Positions 1 to 5,639 of a stretch of 7,040 nt of DNA are shown piece by piece. Position 1 is the stretch's first letter. Each line of letters opens with the position of its first letter. Below the pieces are notes generated by a model. The model saw only the letters and a list, made by a program, of their open reading frames with translations. It ran no database searches and was not told the DNA's origin. The position numbers and the translations under genes are program-made. The stretch spans positions 1 through 7,040 of the forward strand of contig JAQUZA010000162.1 in NCBI GenBank assembly GCA_028691595.1, given 5' to 3'. The stretch comes from Candidatus Rifleibacteriota bacterium. GTDB taxonomy: Bacteria; Muiribacteriota; Ozemobacteria; Ozemobacterales; Ozemobacteraceae.

Positions 1-213
1 GCAAGCAGCATAAGTTTTTTCGGAATAGTCAACGTTCAGGGGCAGAAAGTCAGTGCCTTCTCTGGGTTCTTTGCTTGCCACAACGGCGGCAAAAACGACT
101 GAATCTCCGGAGCGCACAACGGCAGCACCAGATGCCTGGCCAGCCAACGCGCCCGTTTCAAAGGTAAGGGTCTGTGACTGAAGGTCACAAGCTACTATTT
201 CAATATTCTGCAT
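1..213 (-). CDS. pnp: Polyribonucleotide nucleotidyltransferase (PNPase), N-terminal 71 residues, cut by window edge
   Basis: PNPase is a trimeric 3'-to-5' phosphorolytic exoribonuclease that degrades RNA to nucleoside diphosphates and takes part in mRNA turnover. Only the first 71 codons are in the window. The translation opens MQNIEIVACDLQ and contains the typical first RNase PH-like domain pattern: FETGALAGQASGAAVV (residues 18-33), RSGDSVV, then ASKEPREGTDF (46-56) and NVDYSEKTYAA (60-70). These match the PNPase N-terminal signature closely. The last visible residue is Cys71, where most homologues I recall have Gly before the RIPG/KIPG motif. The start ATG at 213-211 has a GGGGAA ribosome site just upstream that overlaps the end of rpsO. 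The 9-bp gap to rpsO implies co-transcription and probably translational coupling. The RNA-binding KH and S1 domains would lie beyond the left edge. Confidence 0.95.
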   Translation of the reverse strand, partial: MQNIEIVACDLQSQTLTFETGALAGQASGAAVVRSGDSVVFAAVVASKEPREGTDFLPLNVDYSEKTYAAC

Positions 214-222
214 TAGTTCCCC

Positions 223-492
223 TTAGCGGCGCAGGCCGAGTCTCTGAATGAGGGTCAGATAACGATCGTCGTCTTTGCTTTTCAGATATGACAGGTGGCG
301 CTTACGAGCACCGATCATTTTGAGAAGGCCGCGTCTTGAATGGTGATCTTTTGGATTTTTTTCGAAATGGGCTGAAAGATTGTTGATTCTTTCGGTGAGC
401 AAGGCTACCTGAACTTCAGGTGAACCGGTGTCTTTGTCAGACAGTTTGTAATTCTCAATAACCTTGGTTTTTGCGTCTTTGGTAACAGACAT
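223..492 (-). CDS. rpsO: 30S ribosomal protein S15
   Basis: S15 is an early-binding protein of the small subunit that contacts 16S rRNA in the central domain. The chosen start gives 89 residues, the normal length of the family. The sequence shows the hallmark segments: TGSPEVQVALLTERINNL (about 23-40), HFEKNPKDHHSRRGLL (about 42-57), and a basic C-terminus with ARKRHLSYLK and the ending RLGLRR. An in-frame ATG at 546 would add 18 residues (starting MAYFRQ), but the ATG at 492-490 is preferred: it has an AAGGAGA ribosome site 6-7 bases upstream and gives the canonical length, while the extra residues have no family counterpart. A strong promoter lies about 70 bases upstream of this start. The gene is the first of an rpsO-pnp pair, an arrangement common in many bacteria. 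S15 often represses its own translation by binding its leader, and this leader does contain two small hairpins. Confidence 0.98.
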   Translation of the reverse strand: MSVTKDAKTKVIENYKLSDKDTGSPEVQVALLTERINNLSAHFEKNPKDHHSRRGLLKMIGARKRHLSYLKSKDDDRYLTLIQRLGLRR

Positions 493-514
493 GGCAAATC
501 TCCTTTTAAATAGT

Positions 515-546
515 TGCTTAACCAAGCATTGCCTGAAATAGGCCAA
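515..546 (-). promoter_or_regulatory. Two small hairpins in the rpsO mRNA leader, candidate S15 autoregulatory element
   Basis: On the minus strand the rpsO leader holds two adjacent stem-loops. The one nearer the gene is TGCTT-GGTT-AAGCA (528-515): five pairs and a four-base loop. The one further upstream (546-529) pairs TTGGCCT with AGGCAA around the loop ATTTC, with one bulged G. Together they end about 8-12 bases before the AAGGAGA ribosome site. S15 represses its own message through leader structures in several bacteria (known of the family). That these hairpins do this here is inference from position only. Confidence 0.35.
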
Positions 547-569
547 CCCTAGTAAAGCATACGCTGAAG

Positions 570-598
570 ATTATATCACAATCCACAGGCCAAAGCAA
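570..598 (-). promoter_or_regulatory. Promoter of rpsO-pnp (extended -10, sigma-70 type)
   Basis: Reading the minus strand, a perfect TATAAT -10 box occupies 575-570 and is preceded by TGA (578-576), making a TGnTATAAT extended -10. A weak -35, TTGCTT, lies at 598-593 with a 17-base spacer. Transcription would start near 563, giving a leader of roughly 70 bases before the rpsO ATG. The box is placed as expected for a highly expressed ribosomal gene. Confidence 0.75.
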
Positions 599-629
599 AA
601 GATAAAATGGGTTCAGTAGAAATCTTCAG

Positions 630-659
630 TTGACAAAGAACTGAAAAATGCGCTATTTT
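630..659 (+). promoter_or_regulatory. Promoter of the methyltransferase-kinase pair
   Basis: A consensus -35 TTGACA at 630-635 is followed, after 18 bases, by TATTTT at 654-659 (four of six matches to TATAAT). The predicted start point is about 666, leaving a leader of about 95 bases before the ATG at 762. The promoter diverges from the rpsO promoter, with about 30 bases between the two -35 boxes, so the two units could influence each other. Confidence 0.55.
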
Positions 660-668
660 GGGCGCGGC

Positions 669-689
669 TGAACAGAATTGTGCTGTTCA
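669..689 (+). repeat. Perfect inverted repeat TGAACAG-N7-CTGTTCA, candidate operator or leader hairpin
   Basis: Two perfectly complementary 7-base arms are separated by 7 bases (AATTGTG). The centre of symmetry lies about 13 bases after the predicted transcription start. The even spacing and position just after the -10 box fit either a dimeric repressor site or an RNA stem-loop. The regulator is unknown. Confidence 0.45.
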
Positions 690-699
690 AAGCCTTTCA

Positions 700-722
700 G
701 TCTGCCAACAGTTGCGGCAGAC
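700..722 (+). repeat. Perfect inverted repeat GTCTGCC-N9-GGCAGAC in the methyltransferase leader
   Basis: A second inverted repeat with 7-base GC-rich arms and a 9-base loop (AACAGTTGC) lies 10 bases after the first one and about 40 bases before the ATG. No T-run follows it, so it is not an intrinsic terminator. In RNA it would form a stable hairpin upstream of the AAGGAA ribosome site at 751-756. Confidence 0.45.
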
Positions 723-761
723 CCGCTGCAGCAGCAGCCTTACCAGTGATAAGGAATACGC

Positions 762-2039
762 ATGGAAAATATCGTAATTGAACGCATGACCTATGGAATC
801 GACGCGCTTGGCCATTTAAACGGCAAAGTGGTTTTTGTGCCCTATGCAGCGCCCGGCGACAAGGTCAACATAAAAATCTGCGAAGAAAAATCTGATTATC
901 TGCGCGGCGAAATTGAAGAGATCGTCGAAAAATCAGGCGAAAGACGCCCCTCTCCCTGCCCCAATTTTCCGGCATGCGGCGGTTGTCACTGGCTGCATAT
1001 GTACCCCGAAGCCCAGCGCCGCGAGAAGGAAGACGCGCTGCGTTTCATTCTGAAACCGCTTGCCCCCGAACACGTCTACCCCATGGAACCGCTACCCATG
1101 ACCGGTTATCGCAACAAAATGGAGCTGAAGGTAGCGGTTGAAGGCGATCGAGTCATACTTGGCAATTATCGCTACCATTCACACGATGTCGTGACCATGA
1201 AAGGCTGCATCGTTCAGTGCAAGCCAAACCTTGAAGTATACGACAATCTCGACATTCACATGAACAAGCCCGAGCAGCTTGCGCTTGCCGGCAATATAAA
1301 CTCAATCATTATCAGAACTCTGGCACCACAACAGCATTGCGCCTTTTTGCTCAAAGCAGCCCCGACCCAGGAAATGCTGAGCTCGATGCAGGCCTTCTTC
1401 GATCAGACCGAAAGTCTGAGCCGCCTCGAAGCTCATTCGAGCATGGGCAATCACCTCACCCTGGTCAGAGAAAAGGGCCCCTTCTCGTTCATGGGGCGCA
1501 ACTGGCGCGTATCGCCCAATTCCTTTTTTCAGAACAATCTCGAGGGTTCAGAAGCCATTCTTCACACCCTGCTCTCAATTTATCAGGGCTCGCAGCACAA
1601 GGGCAAATTTATCGATCTTTACTGTGGCTGTGGCACTCAGACCTTTTTGCTCGAAAATCTTTTTGAAGAAGTTCATGGGGTAGAATGCAACGTATCATCT
1701 TACCAGGACGCTGTCGCCTACCAGAAAACGAGATCATCTTCCAAGAGCCGCTTTATCTGCAGAAAAGCAGAATCAATTTTCAACACGCCGATCACTAAAG
1801 GGGTTATCGCAGCGCTGCATATGAACCCGCCGCGCACCGGCGTTTCGCAGCGGGTTTTGCGCGGCCTGTCCGGAATCAAGCCACGCCTCATTACCTACCT
1901 GTCATGCAATCCCATGACATTCAGGCGTGATGCCAAGGCAATCAAGCAACTCGGCTACCGACTCGACAGCGTTTATTCGTTCGATCTGTTTCCGGGAACA
2001 TTTCATATGGAGACCCTGAGCGTCTTTATCAGGGGTTAA
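762..2039 (+). CDS. RNA uracil-5-methyltransferase with TRAM domain and 4Fe-4S site (RlmD/RumA/TrmA family)
   Basis: Members of this family transfer a methyl group from S-adenosylmethionine to C5 of a specific uridine in 23S rRNA or tRNA. The protein has 425 residues, close to the usual 430-460. A TRAM RNA-binding domain covers about 1-57. Next come the iron-sulfur cysteines C66-x5-C72-x2-C75, with C149 (in KGCIVQC) as probable fourth ligand. A family motif SPNSFFQNN leads into the Rossmann methyltransferase domain, with the SAM loop DLYCGCG at 285-291. The catalytic cysteine is C382 in SCNP, and the probable general base is E417 in FHMET. The motif normally reading DPPRxG is NPPRTG here (Asn355). 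The start ATG has AAGGAA six bases upstream. The stop lies 6 bp before the kinase gene, suggesting one operon. The overall type is certain; whether the target is 23S rRNA (as RlmD or RlmC) or tRNA (as TrmA) cannot be settled from the sequence, so I give no symbol. Confidence 0.9.
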   Translation: MENIVIERMTYGIDALGHLNGKVVFVPYAAPGDKVNIKICEEKSDYLRGEIEEIVEKSGERRPSPCPNFPACGGCHWLHMYPEAQRREKEDALRFILKPLAPEHVYPMEPLPMTGYRNKMELKVAVEGDRVILGNYRYHSHDVVTMKGCIVQCKPNLEVYDNLDIHMNKPEQLALAGNINSIIIRTLAPQQHCAFLLKAAPTQEMLSSMQAFFDQTESLSRLEAHSSMGNHLTLVREKGPFSFMGRNWRVSPNSFFQNNLEGSEAILHTLLSIYQGSQHKGKFIDLYCGCGTQTFLLENLFEEVHGVECNVSSYQDAVAYQKTRSSSKSRFICRKAESIFNTPITKGVIAALHMNPPRTGVSQRVLRGLSGIKPRLITYLSCNPMTFRRDAKAIKQLGYRLDSVYSFDLFPGTFHMETLSVFIRG

Positions 2040-2045
2040 TTATCT

Positions 2046-3536
2046 TTGAACCAGCCGGCCAGAGAAGAAGATTTTCTCAACAGGGTTCTGATCGTCGAAG
2101 ACGAACCTGACATCAGCGACTATCTTTACGAAACCCTGTCTTTATCAGGCTATGAAGTCTGCCAGGCCTACGACGGGCTTGAAGGCCTTGACAAGATCAG
2201 GGAATTCAAGCCGAATCTGCTGCTGCTCGATATAATGATGCCAAAACTCAATGGCATCGAGGTCTGCCGAAGAATCAGAGCCAATGATGACATGCGTTCA
2301 CTCAGGGTGATCATCATAACCGCAAAAGGTTCTCTCGAAGAAAAGCTCGAAGGTTTTGAGGCCGGTGCCAATGACTTTATCGTCAAACCCTTTTCGAGCA
2401 GTGAACTGCTTGCCCGCATCGAAGCGCATCTGCGCATCGACAACCTGACCCGTGATCTTGAAATATCTGAAAAGCGTTACCGTCAGCTGATCGAGAACTC
2501 TCCTGACGGCATACTGCTGTTTTCTGATCGCTCGAAGCTGCTTTTTACCAATGCCAGGGTCAATTCGCTCGTGCCGCTCAAAGACTTTGCCCTTGAGCCT
2601 GGAATAAGCATCAAGGCACTGTGTGCCATATCGCCGGTTTTCAACGAAATTGGCAAACTGGTTAACAGGGTTTATGAAACCCGTCTGAACGTAGCTCGGA
2701 CGCTGGTTACCGGTTTTCCGCGCAGTTTTCCCGCCATACTTGAAATTCGCGGGATTCCCACCGAGCTGCCCGATTCGAGAGTTCCGATGGTTCAGGTGGT
2801 AATGCGCGATGTCACCGAAAAGCACAACATGGAAAAGATTCTGGCACGCACCGAAAAAATCAATGCACTTGGCATCCTTACTGCCGGCATTGCTCACGAA
2901 ATCAACAATCCATTGACCGGCATCTCAAACGCGATTCAGATTCTGCAAAAATCAGGCACAGACATTTCGAAGCGCACCGAAATTTTCGATCTGGTTCTGT
3001 CAAACATCAGTCGTATCACGCGAATAATAGATGATCTACGAGTATTCTCGCGCCAGGAACGTTTTGAAGGCAGTCAATTCGACCTGGTCGGCATCATTGA
3101 AGAAACCATAAAACTGCTTCGCTACCAGCGCGAAAACGACCAGATCGAAACCCTGTTCATTCACGAGAACCCTGAATTTATACTCAGGGGCAGCAAGAAC
3201 CAGTTTCAGCAGCTGCTGGTGAATCTGCTGCTCAATGCTACCCGGGCTATCGCTGGTGCAGGTCAGATTACCGTAGAACTGTCGAGCATCGATAGCCCGG
3301 CATCAGCGGCGACAATAAAAATTTCAGATACCGGGTGCGGCATACCCGAAGACCAGCTTGAACAGATTTTCGACCCATTTTTTACCACCAAACGCGACTG
3401 GCACGGTACCGGGCTCGGGCTGGCGGTGTCTTATCGCATCGTTCAACTTTTCAAAGGGACGATTCAGGTAAAAAGCACAGTTGGCCAGGGAACGACCTTC
3501 ACGATCACCCTGCCGGTCAGCAAGGCGCAAGACTGA
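2046..3536 (+). CDS. Cytoplasmic hybrid histidine kinase with N-terminal receiver (REC-PAS-HisKA-HATPase)
   Basis: This 496-residue protein should autophosphorylate on histidine and belongs to two-component signalling. The receiver domain (about 13-127) has the acidic pair E18/D19, phosphoacceptor D62 in LLLLDIMMP, T92 and K114 in VKPF. A PAS-like sensor follows (about 141-258, beginning SEKRYRQLIENSPDGI). The HisKA domain has H284 in GIAHEINNPL. The HATPase domain shows the N box (N397 in NLLLNA), G1 box D428-TGCGIP, F box DPFFTTK (D443) and G2 box GTGLGL (454-459). All key catalytic residues are present. No membrane segment or signal peptide is seen, so the ligand or partner is cytoplasmic. 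Having the receiver first suggests that an upstream kinase phosphorylates D62 to tune this kinase. No output regulator is encoded nearby, so the partner is unknown. TTG at 2046 is the only usable start before the receiver; AGGGG lies 10 bases upstream, overlapping the end of the methyltransferase gene. Confidence 0.93.
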   Translation: MNQPAREEDFLNRVLIVEDEPDISDYLYETLSLSGYEVCQAYDGLEGLDKIREFKPNLLLLDIMMPKLNGIEVCRRIRANDDMRSLRVIIITAKGSLEEKLEGFEAGANDFIVKPFSSSELLARIEAHLRIDNLTRDLEISEKRYRQLIENSPDGILLFSDRSKLLFTNARVNSLVPLKDFALEPGISIKALCAISPVFNEIGKLVNRVYETRLNVARTLVTGFPRSFPAILEIRGIPTELPDSRVPMVQVVMRDVTEKHNMEKILARTEKINALGILTAGIAHEINNPLTGISNAIQILQKSGTDISKRTEIFDLVLSNISRITRIIDDLRVFSRQERFEGSQFDLVGIIEETIKLLRYQRENDQIETLFIHENPEFILRGSKNQFQQLLVNLLLNATRAIAGAGQITVELSSIDSPASAATIKISDTGCGIPEDQLEQIFDPFFTTKRDWHGTGLGLAVSYRIVQLFKGTIQVKSTVGQGTTFTITLPVSKAQD

Positions 3537-3717
3537 CCTCCACCGCATTATTGAGACCTGTGAATACCCCTTTTTGAAGGCTGGGGCAACAGATCAGCCC
3601 GGTATAAAGTTCAGGGCATAAAACAGAATCGTTGAGAAGCTTTTTTTGCAGTTACCAATAGAACCTTTAGACCGGCCTAAAATGACTGGCGATAAAGATC
3701 CGGTGTGGGTCAAGTGT

Positions 3718-4584
3718 TCACGAGAAGCTGACACCACGGGCTGCACATCTTTCGAGCATGGTGGCAAACTGTTCTTCAGACAAACCAGCCTGACCGAGGC
3801 GGTCTACGTGCTTGCCATAATCACCGTGATAATCGCTGCCTCCTGAGGCTATCCAGTTTCTGGCCTCGACAATTGCCTTGAATTTGCGGATATCACTGTT
3901 TGAGTGCTCAGCATAGAAGGTCTCGATGCCATCCCAGGGCATGTTTCTGATTTTTTCCCAGACTCGGTCCCAGTCGGGTATCAGGCCCGGGTGAGCAAGA
4001 ATGGCCACGCCGCCGGCAGAGTGAATAATTTCGATTCCGGTTTCTGGCTCGACGTGGTCTTTTGGAACATAGGCCGGACGGCCACGCAGGAGAAACCGAT
4101 CAAAGGCTTCCTGAAAATCTTTTATATAGCCTTTTGCGACCAGATATCTGGCCAGGTGTGGCCTCCCCAGAACCTTTTCGGGTGAGGTATTAAAATCTTC
4201 GGCGAGTTCAGTCATATCGAAACCCTGTTGAGAAAGCAGCGACAGGATTTTATGCGCCCTGGCGAATCTCGACTGTTTCTGGGTTTCAAGAAGTTCGACC
4301 AGCTTCGGGGCCTCGGGGTTAACAAAAAGGCCGAGAACATGCACCGAAGAATCACGGCCTTCCCAGCCGCATGAGAGCTCAATGCCGGGAACAAGCCTGA
4401 TGCCCTTTGGCCCGGCGGCGATTTGTGCCGATTTTACGCCATCGATGCTATCATGATCGGTAATGCCAAGAACTTTGAGACCAATGGCATCAGCCTTTTC
4501 GACAAGCTGCACCGGTGTGAGCATGCCATCTGAGGCTGTACTGTGAGTGTGAAGATCGGCATAAACCCTGCTTCTGACTGTCAA
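3718..4584 (-). CDS. PHP-domain metal-dependent phosphoesterase, TrpH/YciV type
   Basis: PHP proteins hydrolyse phosphate esters with a cluster of two or three metal ions. The TrpH/YciV branch includes the E. coli enzyme that removes phosphate from 3',5'-nucleotides and trims RNA 5' ends (RNase AM). The 288 residues carry the complete ligand set: D10-L-H12-T-H14, D19, ITDHD (D43, H44), GIELS (E69), H82, GRPH (H143), AHPG (H198) and GSDYHG (D251, H253). The family segment KGYIKDFQEAFDRFL (151-165) supports the TrpH/YciV assignment over the polymerase or histidinol-phosphatase PHP branches. The start is TTG at 4584-4582 with AAGGAA eight bases upstream. The first in-frame ATG is codon 21 and would remove the DLHTH metal ligands, so TTG is well supported. 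The gene faces the kinase gene tail to tail and is transcribed alone. Exact substrate is inferred from the family, not shown. Confidence 0.92.
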   Translation of the reverse strand: MTVRSRVYADLHTHSTASDGMLTPVQLVEKADAIGLKVLGITDHDSIDGVKSAQIAAGPKGIRLVPGIELSCGWEGRDSSVHVLGLFVNPEAPKLVELLETQKQSRFARAHKILSLLSQQGFDMTELAEDFNTSPEKVLGRPHLARYLVAKGYIKDFQEAFDRFLLRGRPAYVPKDHVEPETGIEIIHSAGGVAILAHPGLIPDWDRVWEKIRNMPWDGIETFYAEHSNSDIRKFKAIVEARNWIASGGSDYHGDYGKHVDRLGQAGLSEEQFATMLERCAARGVSFS

Positions 4585-4630
4585 AGTTGAGTTCCTTTCG
4601 TGTGCGGCAACTGATGCGGTATTTTAAAAT

Positions 4631-4659
4631 ATTGTAGCCTATCGGCCAGCAAACTTCCA
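4631..4659 (-). promoter_or_regulatory. Possible promoter of the PHP gene
   Basis: On the minus strand TACAAT (4636-4631) is a five-of-six -10 box; the element 17 bases upstream is TGGAAG (4659-4654), a poor -35. The start would fall in a perfect 12-base AT palindrome (TATTTTAAAATA, 4620-4631), giving a leader of about 40 bases. The call rests mainly on the -10 box and on a promoter being needed in this divergent gap. Confidence 0.35.
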
Positions 4660-4720
4660 GTGCCTAAACATTTGCGCCGGGCAAAAGCACCAAAACACTC
4701 TATATCTACAAAATAGACTT

Positions 4721-4779
4721 GATTCCCGCTTGCGGGTCTATGCGCTGGAATCCAGTTCAATTGCAAATCCAGGGGATTT
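4721..4779. repeat. Cluster of three short palindromes in the divergent intergenic region
   Basis: Within 59 bases lie CCCGC-TT-GCGGG (4725-4736), the 11-base palindrome CTGGA-A-TCCAG (4745-4755), and AAATCC-AGG-GGATTT (4765-4779). In addition GATTCC at 4721-4726 is the reverse complement of GGAATC at 4747-4752, so a larger fold enclosing the first palindrome is possible. The cluster ends 15 bases before the -35 box of the exported-protein gene. It could be a regulator-binding region or a degenerate extragenic palindromic repeat. Only one copy is in view, so the second cannot be tested. Confidence 0.4.
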
Positions 4780-4793
4780 TAGCACGATCACTC

Positions 4794-4823
4794 TGGACAT
4801 TTATGGCGTTTTGGCTCTATAAT
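4794..4823 (+). promoter_or_regulatory. Promoter of the exported-protein gene
   Basis: TGGACA at 4794-4799 (five of six to the -35 consensus) and a perfect TATAAT at 4818-4823 are separated by 18 bases. The predicted start is near 4830. The resulting leader is about 27 bases and contains the GAGAGG ribosome site at 4841-4846, ten bases before the ATG at 4857. Confidence 0.7.
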
Positions 4824-4856
4824 TCTGATACCTATTTACTGAGAGGTTAACAACGA

Positions 4857-5639
4857 ATGAAAAATTACTTATTGCGACTGGCAGTTATCATACTGGTTCT
4901 GACAACCAGTTCTCTGCTTGCCGCACCGCGCAATATGCTGCCACGCTTTCCTGAACTGGTTATTGAAAAGGGTCTTTCTGAATTTTTTCAGGTAACCAGC
5001 TGTGAAGGTCGGGTAAAGGTTTATGGCAACGATGCAGAATCTTCACTCAAGGTAGCGGTTAAAAATCAGGGTACCAGCCCCGTTGAAAGCTCAGTCAAAT
5101 TCAGAATTCTCTATCCGACTTCAGAGAACCAGGTTAAAGTATCGGTTAACGGCAAAAACATTGGTTACCGGCGCGACAAGGCCCGTTACACCTTTACCCT
5201 GCAGCCTGACGAAACAATTATCTTCGATATGCATGCCAAAGTTTCGATAAATTACAGCATCGACAGCGTCAGAAAAGCTCTGCACGAACAGGAACAGGAC
5301 GAACCCGACAAGAAGCGCGGTTTTCTGGTATCTGACCTGAGCAAGCTTTTTGAACGCGAAAAATATGGCAGGCGCTTCATGGTTGGCCCACTGGTGTCAA
5401 AGTGGGGCATCTTCCCGGTTAATTTTTCGGCTGTCAATCTTGAAATCGAAGTACCAGACGATTTCGCTCTCGTGGCCAACGCCAGTGACACCTGGCACGA
5501 GACCAGAAGCCGCAGCAGCAGGGTTTTTAAATCAACCGCAGTTGACGGGTTCGCGGGGGCCGTATTTCTGCCCGAGACCGACCGGGAAGAATTCATTCAA
5601 ACCCAGAAAATTCTTTCATCAGAAAGATTCATGCACTGA
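4857..5639 (+). CDS. Exported protein of unknown function, probable beta-rich
   Basis: I do not recognise a family for this 260-residue protein. The N-terminus is a clear signal peptide: basic start (K2, R7), hydrophobic core from L8 to about L21, and probable cleavage around A22-A23 before PRNMLP. No lipobox cysteine is present; the only cysteine near the N-terminus is C49. No later hydrophobic segment is seen, so the mature protein should be periplasmic or secreted. Residues about 44-130 alternate polar and hydrophobic residues (VKVYG, SLKVAVKN, VKFRILYP, VKVSVNGKNIGY, YTFTLQ), which suggests a beta-sandwich. Residues about 137-173 form a charged insert (HEQEQDEPDKKRG, FEREKYGRR). A second beta-like part follows (FPVNFSAVNLEIEVPDDFALVANAS). 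The gene has its own promoter and ribosome site. Its last 11 bases overlap the end of murJ on the other strand. Coding status is well supported; function is open. Confidence 0.85.
   Translation: MKNYLLRLAVIILVLTTSSLLAAPRNMLPRFPELVIEKGLSEFFQVTSCEGRVKVYGNDAESSLKVAVKNQGTSPVESSVKFRILYPTSENQVKVSVNGKNIGYRRDKARYTFTLQPDETIIFDMHAKVSINYSIDSVRKALHEQEQDEPDKKRGFLVSDLSKLFEREKYGRRFMVGPLVSKWGIFPVNFSAVNLEIEVPDDFALVANASDTWHETRSRSSRVFKSTAVDGFAGAVFLPETDREEFIQTQKILSSERFMH

Noticed and set aside
493..546. Longer rpsO start at the ATG at 546 (18 extra residues, MAYFRQ...)
   Set aside because: It lacks a good ribosome site, overlaps the leader hairpins and makes the protein longer than the very constant S15 length; the ATG at 492 has AAGGAGA and gives 89 residues.
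648..671. Seven-codon open frame (MRYFGRG) near the methyltransferase promoter, considered as a leader peptide
   Set aside because: Its ATG overlaps the promoter spacer, upstream of the predicted transcription start, so it would not be in the mRNA.
2298..2897. Open frame of 199 codons on the minus strand inside the kinase gene
   Set aside because: The plus-strand frame encodes a complete receiver, PAS and kinase; the reverse frame has no recognisable motif and is a shadow of its codon pattern.
3537..3717. Candidate terminators between the converging kinase and PHP genes (GGCTG...CAGCC at 3579-3599, T-run at 3641-3647, TTTAG...CTAAA at 3666-3681)
   Set aside because: The stems are only 4-5 pairs and none is directly followed by a T-run on the right strand; the T7 run has no stem before it. 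I see no convincing intrinsic terminator here.
3646..3846. Small plus-strand open frame of 66 codons
   Set aside because: It runs mostly antisense to the end of the PHP gene, has no ribosome site, and its product resembles nothing.
4581..4766. Minus-strand open frame of 61 codons upstream of the PHP gene
   Set aside because: It covers the promoter and palindrome region, has no protein-like pattern, and conflicts with the predicted PHP promoter and leader.
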